Program-made: the position numbers and the translations under genes
The notes under the pieces: generated by a model
Told to the model about the DNA's origin: nothing
The model's database searches: none
Seen by the model: only the letters and a program-made list of their open reading frames with translations
Shown: piece by piece, positions 1 through 8,100 of the stretch
Numbering within the stretch: the stretch's first letter is position 1
How the letters are laid out: each line of letters begins with the position of its first letter
Origin: CAVPKN01 sp964588495
Lineage (GTDB): Bacteria; Chlamydiota; Chlamydiia; Chlamydiales; JAAKFR01
Assembly: GCA_964588495.1 (NCBI GenBank)
Contig: CAZPPS010000014.1
Location: forward strand, 1-54,456
Reading direction: 5' to 3'
DNA: 54,456 nt

Positions 1-570
1 ATAGTCGAGGCTCTTATCGATTTTAAAAAAGGCACCCACATAATAGTCAAAAGAATAGGACAGTGAAAAATTAAGAGCCGAATAGAGTAAGCCTAGACTA
101 CAAAAAACATTCTTAAGGATAAAGTTTAATTTACTATCTGCCATAGCGCTTGACACTTCAAAGATTCCACCCTTTTCTAAAAGAAACATGGCGACACCAT
201 AACAATTTCTCGCATAGGCTCTGCCAAGTATTCCAAATCCGAGTGCACCCCAATTATTGGGATTTTCTTTAAAAGTATTAAACGCACGGTTGATCTTTCC
301 CACGCTTAAAGAGGTCAATACATAGGAGCAGGCAAATTTCCCCATCTCTTGCGCATTATCTTCTTCAAATGTTTGGTGAAAATGTAGGGGATGCAAACAC
401 TTTCCCTCATGCGTGTGATTCCAAAAGCTGATGTAGGTGGTCTCCGGTTTGGATGAGTCTAGACAGGTTTCGATGGCAACGTGTCCATAATCAGTTGAAG
501 AGGAAAGATCATTGGGATTTGACTCCCAGATAAAAATTTTAACATAAGAAGCCGGAGAAGAATTTATCAT
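1..570 (-). CDS. permuted papain-like (NlpC/P60- or LRAT-like) protein, 3' end outside window
   Basis: The reading frame is open from the ATG at 570 to the window edge (190 codons, no stop). A GHVAIET motif (His about residue 30), then YISFW, then a downstream NCYG motif (Cys about residue 123) give the His-first, Cys-later order of circularly permuted NlpC/P60 or LRAT-like folds. A hydrophobic segment follows at about residues 150-180. It is a clear paralogue of the gene just upstream, whose stop overlaps this start as TAATG, so the two are probably translationally coupled. The His and Cys motifs are visible; enzyme activity (amidase, peptidase or acyltransferase) is inference. It is the last gene of a three-gene operon in this window. 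Confidence 0.65.
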   Translation of the reverse strand, partial: MINSSPASYVKIFIWESNPNDLSSSTDYGHVAIETCLDSSKPETTYISFWNHTHEGKCLHPLHFHQTFEEDNAQEMGKFACSYVLTSLSVGKINRAFNTFKENPNNWGALGFGILGRAYARNCYGVAMFLLEKGGIFEVSSAMADSKLNFILKNVFCSLGLLYSALNFSLSYSFDYYVGAFFKIDKSLDY

Positions 571-1685
571 TAAGTCAATCTTTGCTTTAAAATGTCATTA
601 AAAAATAATGTGTCCTTGAAGAAATAATACGCTACTGAAGTGAGACCAACAGTACATACTATCCATTGTAAAGAACTTATGGACGTTGAATTTCCTGATT
701 CTCTTGCAATTGCACGCTCAGCTAAAAGTTCAACATCGTTTGGAGTAATGGTATCTGTCACAAGCTTATTGTGTAACAACGAGATGCCGACTCCTAAAAC
801 AACTGTTGTAATCGCCATTGCTCCAGCAAGAGTTAAAAATGGGGAATATTTATCGAATTCAACAATAATTAAATCTTTCAATATGATAGATTTATTCCCT
901 GCATCTGGAAAATTTTGAAAAAAAACATTATCTCCCTGATTGAGTTTGTTCAATCCATGTTGGGCATACACATTAGCAATTGGCAAAATGGTCTCTTGGA
1001 GTTCGGGATAGTGAGTTAATTCTAAATTATTCATGTAATAGGCAGCCTCAGCTGCCTTTTGAAGATGCTCTCTAGCAAGTAACGAAGTTTTAAATAACTT
1101 CATCCCCACATCTTCAATGTTCATTCCCTCCATCATTAACTCGCTAATCACTGTTGGAAATTTGGCTATCGGTTCCATCATGCGATTTGACCAATAACAA
1201 ATGGGAATGAAAACAAGACAAGCGGAGACAAATCCCAAGATTTTGCGTTTAGTTTTATAGATCACAGGATTGGCATCTTCTAGACCGCCCTCTTCTAGCA
1301 AACGATATGTTAGGCCTGCACAATTAAATTCGTGGGGGCCTTTAATGATGCTACTTCCTCTTAACACCCACGTGAGGTCATCCTTGTTAGCATCAAACCA
1401 ATCGTTAATTTTTTTGATATCCAGATTGTGGAGCTTGTAAGAAGCATCCGGGGATCTTGTTTCATAAATACTATCCACTTCCTTATCATGAAAGTGTGGC
1501 TTTTTCTGAGAGCAGCGCTTCGTGTTACAGTTGCCGGGCCAAAAACTAATGTACCTGGTCTTCCCGTCTAATTGCGTTTCTAATGCAACATGACCAAACG
1601 AGGGGAAGCTACCCGACCCAACGATCTGAAAAGAAGACCCTCGCCATACATAGACACAGGCAAAGTCAGATGCTTGGATGGACAT
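570..1685 (-). CDS. permuted papain-like (NlpC/P60- or LRAT-like) protein with membrane segments
   Basis: This 371-aa protein carries GHVALET (H32), YISFWP and FNCAG (C122), the same motif order as its downstream paralogue. Three hydrophobic stretches at about residues 149-170, 283-305 and 340-358 suggest membrane anchoring after the N-terminal catalytic-like domain. It starts one base after the stop of the upstream gene, and its own stop overlaps the next ATG (TAATG), so translation is tightly coupled. In established families with this fold the His and Cys form the active site of hydrolases or acyltransferases. Substrate and location are unknown. A host-directed or membrane-remodelling role is possible for an intracellular bacterium but is not shown by the sequence. 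Confidence 0.6.
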   Translation of the reverse strand: MSIQASDFACVYVWRGSSFQIVGSGSFPSFGHVALETQLDGKTRYISFWPGNCNTKRCSQKKPHFHDKEVDSIYETRSPDASYKLHNLDIKKINDWFDANKDDLTWVLRGSSIIKGPHEFNCAGLTYRLLEEGGLEDANPVIYKTKRKILGFVSACLVFIPICYWSNRMMEPIAKFPTVISELMMEGMNIEDVGMKLFKTSLLAREHLQKAAEAAYYMNNLELTHYPELQETILPIANVYAQHGLNKLNQGDNVFFQNFPDAGNKSIILKDLIIVEFDKYSPFLTLAGAMAITTVVLGVGISLLHNKLVTDTITPNDVELLAERAIARESGNSTSISSLQWIVCTVGLTSVAYYFFKDTLFFNDILKQRLT

Positions 1686-1686
1686 A

Positions 1687-2265
1687 TTATGAAACTACAC
1701 AGCCATCTGCATGCAACTCGGGCATGGCTTTGATTAAGTCGGCTAGTATTGAGCCATTTCCAATTCCCGCCTGGGCAAGCTGCTCTTCTGCCCATGTTGT
1801 GCAATTATTGCCCCCATTTCCACCAAGCCATGAAAAACGACCGGAACCAGCCGTTTGATATTTGAAAGGAGGTTCTTCATTATTAGCATTCGCTTGTTCG
1901 GTAAGCGTTTGGGCGTTTTTAATTGAGTCAATCATCCGCTGTACATTTTCTGGATCTACAGTCCAACTTTTGCGGCTAAAGCTTGTACAATCTCTCGTAT
2001 ATGGGCCCGTACTTTCTCTCACATTGATTTGCGCAATATACCCTTGAGCATTCCCTGTTGTCCGCTGTACAACGTCAGCAACTCTTTGATCCACGATAAT
2101 TTTACCGTAGACTTCGTATTGACCCCAGAAAAGATCCCCATTTTCTTGTATGCCTTCAGCAACAATAACCGCATGCCCCGTCAAGGCACTCCCAGTATTC
2201 ATGAGGGAAACAACCCACATGTTTTGGCTCAACTCCCCTCCAGATATTTGACTTACAGGATTCAT
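1687..2265 (-). CDS. permuted papain-like (NlpC/P60- or LRAT-like) protein, first gene of operon
   Basis: This 192-aa protein has GHAVIVAEG (H31) and NNCTTWAEEQL (C155), again His first and Cys later, as in YiiX- and LRAT-type permuted papain folds. The NCTTW motif is well formed. It is shorter than and only distantly related to the two downstream genes and lacks their membrane segments. There is no signal peptide. AAGAAGGG lies upstream of the ATG at 2265, and a plausible promoter is at 2299-2327. Three such genes in a row suggest a local expansion. The exact reaction is unknown. Confidence 0.6.
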   Translation of the reverse strand: MNPVSQISGGELSQNMWVVSLMNTGSALTGHAVIVAEGIQENGDLFWGQYEVYGKIIVDQRVADVVQRTTGNAQGYIAQINVRESTGPYTRDCTSFSRKSWTVDPENVQRMIDSIKNAQTLTEQANANNEEPPFKYQTAGSGRFSWLGGNGGNNCTTWAEEQLAQAGIGNGSILADLIKAMPELHADGCVVS

Positions 2266-2298
2266 TCTTTGACCCTTCTTTTTTTTTCAAATAAAGGT

Positions 2299-2327
2299 AA
2301 GATAGTCCTTCACCTACTTTAGAACAA
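2299..2327 (-). promoter_or_regulatory. candidate major-sigma promoter for the three-gene papain-like operon
   Basis: Read on the minus strand there is a TTGTTC -35-like hexamer (2327-2322), a 17-bp spacer and a TATCTT -10-like hexamer (2304-2299), placed 34 bp before the ATG at 2265. Spacing and hexamers fit a major vegetative sigma factor. No experimental support. Confidence 0.4.
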
Positions 2328-2545
2328 CCCTTTCTTAATCAATCTCAGCTCGATTTTGAAGTGATTTTTTAGCCGAGAGCTTACGGGACACGATATCTTG
2401 ATCTGTCGCGTTTATAAAAAAATGATAAAGAAAAAGTAAAGTTTGTGTAAAATGCAAACAGAGCCGCACAAGGCCTCTGAAAATAAGAAAAAATAGACCC
2501 CCAATGTATGGGTCGGGCACTTGTGCATAGTGTTGGAGATAGAAA

Positions 2546-4297
2546 ATGACCAGCGGAACAAGAATAACAACCACAACAGGAACTCAAAAAGTCGGTTCTC
2601 AGTCTTTTTGGCATGAAGACAATAAGAAACCGTCTGAGGAAAAAAAATCTGCCGATTTGGCGATCAAAAGTTTAAAGCAGAATTCTGAGTATTCATATGG
2701 AACCGAGCTTGGAAAGAGGGGGCTGAATAATAACTCACCCCACAATCCTGAATTTGAGCGGAACAAACGTTTTAAAACTCAAGACGCGTCCTCTTTGGGA
2801 CAACAAATAAGCTTTGATATGCCAAGCTCAACTATAGAGAAGAAAGCTGGCTTTTCTAAAAGCATTATTTCGGAGAAGGACAGGCAACATTTCAAAACGA
2901 ATAAACATTGCATCTCCACATTTCCTGAAAATAATAAAAAGGAAGGGATTAAGAGTTTTGATGGGCAACTATGTTTTACTTCCTATGGGACAAGTGGATT
3001 TACAGGATATCTTTCGGGGTATGCAAAAGGAACTACTTTAGTGGATACTGTTCCCGTCATCCGCAGCACTTTGCTTATAGCGGAGGAGAAATTTGAGGCA
3101 GCAAAACAAACACTGACTCAGACAAAAATGGGTACTGACATTAGATCTGAACATAATTTGAAAACTGCACTCAACGACGAATGTCTTCTACTCAAGGGCT
3201 TGAGTAACATTACGGCAACTTATATTTATCGATATCCCAAAAATGATCATCCTGGGATGAAGGAGTTAGGCATATTGCATGAAGAGACTAGGCTCATGAT
3301 CGATAAACATCGGAGCGCATGTCAAGAATTGTTAGGAGAGGTGCCCCACGAAAAGAAACGGGATTTTCAATTGGAAATGTTGCTCAGTCAACTGAATCAA
3401 CTTGAACAAGCGAGTTCTCATTTGCTCGCCTATTGCAATACTTATAATCCTGAGCTTGCGATAGAGAAAGTCAAACTTCGCATTTCATGGGGAAGGGAGC
3501 TTGTGCAAGAATTGATCAAACAGGAAGATAGGGCTGCAACTCGAGAGGATCTAGTTAATTTAACCTGGTTGCTGATGTATTATGCCATTCAAAAAAATGA
3601 AGGGTTTCACGAGGGATCTTTCATAATAATGGGTGGGGAAAGATTGTTTGCTTTTTTGCAATCCTCAGAAATTGCCACTTCCAGACCGTCTACTCATTGT
3701 GCAGGGCGATCCTCTTCCTCACATCATGGTATCGATCTGCCTGATGCTCCATTACCCGCTTCGAAAAGGACTCTTCTTTTTGCAATGGTAGATCTTTTTG
3801 CGATGCCTCCAAGGGGTGCTCTTTTTTTCAAACCAGAAAATTTTGGCACTTCTTATACGACAGCATACGGGTATGATATCGTTATGCATGGATGGGAAAC
3901 CGTAAAATCCCTGTCGGTAAAATTACACGGAAAGGGAGAAGATGATTTGCCCGGGATGAGAAAAGAGCGTGTGCCAAAAAATGCCAAAGATGCCTTTTCT
4001 AATTTGGTCAAGTATATCAATGAGCATCCTAAAGCAAAATCGCTGATTGGAATTGATTTTAATGAGGCCGATGATCTGGCCAGCAAATGGGGTATTGCCT
4101 ATATGCGTTATGTGATGGGAAAAATAAATGAGCATCATTCCCGTTTTTCACCTGAATTGCAAAACTTAATGACGCACATGGTCGAAACCGTCAAAGACCT
4201 GGATTATCAAGAGATACGTACTGGTCGTGAAGTTATTCTATCCTTCAACGAATTGATCCAATTTGCAGCTATGGATGAGAATTTCGTCTTTAGTTAA
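2546..4297 (+). CDS. hypothetical protein, 583 aa, possible secreted effector
   Basis: I do not recognise this protein. It has no signal peptide or clear membrane segment. The first 130 residues are polar, rich in Ser, Thr, Lys and Asn and look disordered, a common layout for type III secretion substrates. Residues about 160-340 are predicted mainly helical, and the C-terminal half contains a Ser/His-rich patch (SSSSHHG) followed by ordered sequence. GGAG sits 8 bases before the ATG, supporting this start. The gene is divergent from the papain-like operon. An effector role is inference from architecture and neighbourhood only. Confidence 0.55.
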   Translation: MTSGTRITTTTGTQKVGSQSFWHEDNKKPSEEKKSADLAIKSLKQNSEYSYGTELGKRGLNNNSPHNPEFERNKRFKTQDASSLGQQISFDMPSSTIEKKAGFSKSIISEKDRQHFKTNKHCISTFPENNKKEGIKSFDGQLCFTSYGTSGFTGYLSGYAKGTTLVDTVPVIRSTLLIAEEKFEAAKQTLTQTKMGTDIRSEHNLKTALNDECLLLKGLSNITATYIYRYPKNDHPGMKELGILHEETRLMIDKHRSACQELLGEVPHEKKRDFQLEMLLSQLNQLEQASSHLLAYCNTYNPELAIEKVKLRISWGRELVQELIKQEDRAATREDLVNLTWLLMYYAIQKNEGFHEGSFIIMGGERLFAFLQSSEIATSRPSTHCAGRSSSSHHGIDLPDAPLPASKRTLLFAMVDLFAMPPRGALFFKPENFGTSYTTAYGYDIVMHGWETVKSLSVKLHGKGEDDLPGMRKERVPKNAKDAFSNLVKYINEHPKAKSLIGIDFNEADDLASKWGIAYMRYVMGKINEHHSRFSPELQNLMTHMVETVKDLDYQEIRTGREVILSFNELIQFAAMDENFVFS

Positions 4298-4351
4298 AAG
4301 GCTTAATTGAACCCAATTTCTTTGTAATTAGCATTGGTTTTGTCTGTTCGG

Positions 4352-4500
4352 GATTTTTAAACTGCCAGCACAGGAGACTGACGAGAAAGCCTTTGATTTA
4401 GTGGCTTCAAGTTCCTATGGGTTGATGGATATACCGCCGCTTATCTAATCTCAAAGAAGTGTCCGCTGTTAATGCACACCTTCCCAAAGTCAATGTCCGT
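4352..4500 (+). pseudogene. remnant of the rhs 5' end (partial duplication)
   Basis: This stretch matches 5203-5350, the start of the intact rhs gene downstream, at high identity: both share the coding sequence for QETDEKAFDLVAS and AHLPKVNV. The copy lacks the start codon and signal-peptide start, has a small deletion that breaks the frame at the region equal to PPLTFNLKEV, and ends where rhs continues with VITGEY. It is a decayed fragment left by duplication or recombination of the rhs locus. Confidence 0.85.
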
Positions 4501-4578
4501 TACTCATTTTGCCTGCTATATATTTCGGTGGTATTTATTTGTTTCAGGTTAATCAGAACTTCTTTTAATCTCCAGACT

Positions 4579-5043
4579 ATGCACACACTTCGTTATTCGC
4601 AAAAACTCCCCCTTTCTCTTGAAGAATGCTGGAAGTTTTTTTCTTGTCCAAAAAATTTGAAGATCATCACCCCGGAACATCTGGGATTTGAAATTCTCAA
4701 TGATCAAGAAATCGATACCATTTACCCTGGTCGAATCATTCACTACAAGATAAAACCCATCTTGAACATTCCTGTTGAATGGGTTACAGAAATTACACAT
4801 ATCCAAAAACCGGATTATTTCATTGATGAACAACGCATAGGTCCTTACAAGCTGTGGCATCACGAACATCATTTTGAAGCCATTCCCAACGGAGTATTGA
4901 TGCGTGATGTCGTTTACTATCAATTATTTTCCCGCTTCATAGGAAGAGCCCTGAACTCTCTTTGGGTCAAAAAAGAAGTGGAAGCAATCTTTGCATATCG
5001 CAAAGATAAATTAGAAAAACTATTCGGTTCATTCCCACAGTGA
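4579..5043 (+). CDS. SRPBCC/START-like family protein
   Basis: The 154-aa protein beginning MHTLRYSQKLPLSLEE matches the compact SRPBCC (Bet v1/START-like) pattern of proteins annotated as ligand-binding or CoxG-like: an N-terminal strand, the xxEECWKFFSCPKNLKIITP helix region, a central beta sheet and a long C-terminal helix. The frame is open further upstream to 4459, but those 40 codons are the rhs remnant plus hydrophobic filler, so the ATG at 4579 is preferred. No strong ribosome-binding site is visible. The family binds hydrophobic ligands; the ligand here is unknown. Confidence 0.6.
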   Translation: MHTLRYSQKLPLSLEECWKFFSCPKNLKIITPEHLGFEILNDQEIDTIYPGRIIHYKIKPILNIPVEWVTEITHIQKPDYFIDEQRIGPYKLWHHEHHFEAIPNGVLMRDVVYYQLFSRFIGRALNSLWVKKEVEAIFAYRKDKLEKLFGSFPQ

Positions 5044-5162
5044 TACATCCAAATAGCCAAAATACGATATGAGTTGGGCATACACCAATCTCACGAAAGG
5101 CAAATTCTATAAGGGACTATTTTTTTCTGTTAAGTAAAAATTAAGATATCTATGCTGATATC

Positions 5163-8100
5163 ATGAAATTGACCTTGCTTTGTTTTGGATTACTATGTGT
5201 GAGCGGGATTTTCACACTTCCCGCACAGGAGACTGACGAGAAAGCCTTTGATTTAGTGGCTTCAAATTCCGATGGGTTGATGGATGTACCGCCGCTTACC
5301 TTTAATCTCAAAGAAGTATCTGCTTTTAATGCACACCTTCCCAAAGTCAATGTCATCACTGGCGAGTATTGCGAAGAAGAGTGTGATCTGATTGTTGCAG
5401 GGATCGAGCCGCTTTCGTTTAGACGCTTTTATGGACATCTCGGTTTTAAGGATGAAACTTATGGCCATTGGAGAGTCAATCCAGAATCTATTTTCTTTTT
5501 TGGTTACGGTAATAATGCATACGGAGCTGTAGGATTTGAGGATGGCAGCTTCGGGCTTTACGACAGACTAGAGGGGGATTTCTATAAGCTGAATGCTAAA
5601 AAAAATAGAAATTTCACAAATGGAGAGGCAATAACAGGGCAAAATCATCCCTTAAACACCCGTGTGACTCTCAAAAAGGTGAAACAGCGAAAGGATAAAC
5701 GTTATTATTGGGAAGGTACCATTTATGATGGCAATGGAAGGCAACGTTCTTATCAAAGTTCGATCTATGGAGATGATAAATATCATGATGATCCCTTAGA
5801 TCAAGGAAAGATTGTTGAGGATAAAAAGCCAAATGGAAATATCCTCCGCTACACTTATAGATATAATGAATCCGGGACAAATTACCGGACGCATTATGCC
5901 TACCGCATATTGGAATCAATAGATGCTTATAGTTCGAGGGGTATCCTGCTAGGCACTTTGAAAATTTATTATGGCAAGGGATCGCACGACAGACTCGCAG
6001 AAGTTAGCATGATAGGAAGCGATGGCCGGCATGTAGTTTTGCATCATCAAATCCGAAAAGTGCAAAACAAGCATGGAAGTCATTTCTTTGGTTACACGCC
6101 CGCAATATATGACACTGTGCTGAAGCAGGTAGACACCTCATGGAAACCCACACAATACTATGAATACCGTTGGGAGCACGAAAAAACCTATTTTGTCGCT
6201 CCGTTTATGTATCAAGCTTCTCAAGAAAGTGGGTGCATGCTTGAAACGCTTTATGATCCAGCACATAAGGTACTCTCTCAAAGCTTACCTGTTGGGCCAA
6301 ACGGTCAAATGGTGCCGATTGCCCGCTATACCTACCATGACAATCACACAATCGTCTATGACGGCGAAGATAACAAAACCATCTATCGCTTCAATAATGA
6401 TGACCGGATCACTGCAATTGAAAAATACCAAAAGGAGAGGCTTTTAGGAGCCGAAAAAAAAGAATACAACCCCTCCACGGGCAATGTGATCAAAAAAACG
6501 GTAGCAGATAGCGTTGGAAAACTTTTAGCGATCACCGAATACCGCTTTGATGATCATCAAAATGCGATCGAGGAAAAAATAGGTGGGATTGATGTTATTA
6601 CCCGCACGTTTACAAATGATGGTTTTAACCTAATCGAAACAGAATCTGACCGTCCTGGAAAGTCAGTAAAATATACTTATGTGCCACAAACAAATCTTGT
6701 AGCTTCAGAAATGACCTTCGAACAAGACCGCATTTTAAAAAGGGTCTTTCACTTCTATGACGATCAAATTGGCTCCGCAAAGGTAAAAACCATCATTGAT
6801 GACGGGCAGAGCCTTCAAGCCGATGATCTTACCGGCGTCACCTATCGACGCATCTTTGATATTTTGCCGAGACGAACACTCCCCTGCGTTGGTTTGACCG
6901 ATGAGATCAAAGAAAAAACAATCGATATCCACGGCAATGAAATCCTGCTTGGCAGAGTGTGTTATTCCTACCACCCCTCTGGCAAAATTGAAAAAGAAGA
7001 CCATTATGATGCGTACGATCATTTCCGCTATAGTTGCATCCATACCTATGATGAAAAAGAGCGGCTCATTGCCACAAAAGATCCTTTAGGGAATACAACG
7101 CATTTTGCCTACGATAGCAATTTCAATCTTGTGGCGCAAAGCGGTCCAAAAGCCGACATGCGCAAAGAATGGGTTTATGATCGGGCTAACCGTCCTGTTC
7201 TTGAAAAAGAATGGCAAACCGATGGCACAGTGCTCGTCACAAAGAAAGTTTATGATAAAACCAGCCGGGTGATTGCCACGATTGATGAATGCGGCTTTGA
7301 AACGCGTTATGAGCACGATGCCTTAGGAAACATCACTGCCATTTGCTATCCAGATGGCTCTGTTGCTAGAAAGCTCTATGACTTTTGCGGCAATTTGCTT
7401 GCAGAAACAGACTGCAACGGCTTCACAACAAGGTATGAATACGATCTTCGCAGCCGACAGACAGCCATTTATCGTCCTGATGGCTCCACTGAGTTTTTTG
7501 CCTATAATCCACACAGTGGAACATTAAGTTGCCACACAGACGCTCAAGGGACAAAAACTTTTTATTCTTATGATATTTTCGATCGACCCGTGCGCACAGA
7601 AACGTATGGAGCCGATCAAACGTTGCTAAAGCAAACCTTTGCCACCTATTCAGCCTTCAATAAATTGTCAGAAACCGATGGAGAAGGGAACACGACTCAT
7701 TTTCAATATGACTATGCGGGAAGGAAAATTGCAGAAGACAAAAATGGCAAAGTTTCTCGTTATTTTTATGACGCTCTCGGAAGGCTAAACAAAACACAAG
7801 AGGGAGATGCTGTTTATGAGGAAGAATTTGATCTAAAAGGACAGATCCTCGCAAAAAAAACGTTGGATCTTTCGGGCGATCTCCAAAGCGAAGAGCACTA
7901 CAGCTATGATGAAGCGGGCAATCAGACTCAGATTATCAATTCCAAAGGAACTTCAGAGACAGTTTATGATACGCGTGCGCAGCCTATTCTAAAAAAAGAT
8001 GCCCTCGGATTTACGACTCATTTTCAATATGACTATGCAAACGGATTCACAAAAACAGAGACAGACGCAATCGGCATTCAGACAATCCATCTCTTTGATG

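Noticed and set aside
4459..4578. Longer N-terminus of the SRPBCC protein
   Set aside because: The added codons are the rhs remnant and hydrophobic filler; the family domain begins at the ATG at 4579.
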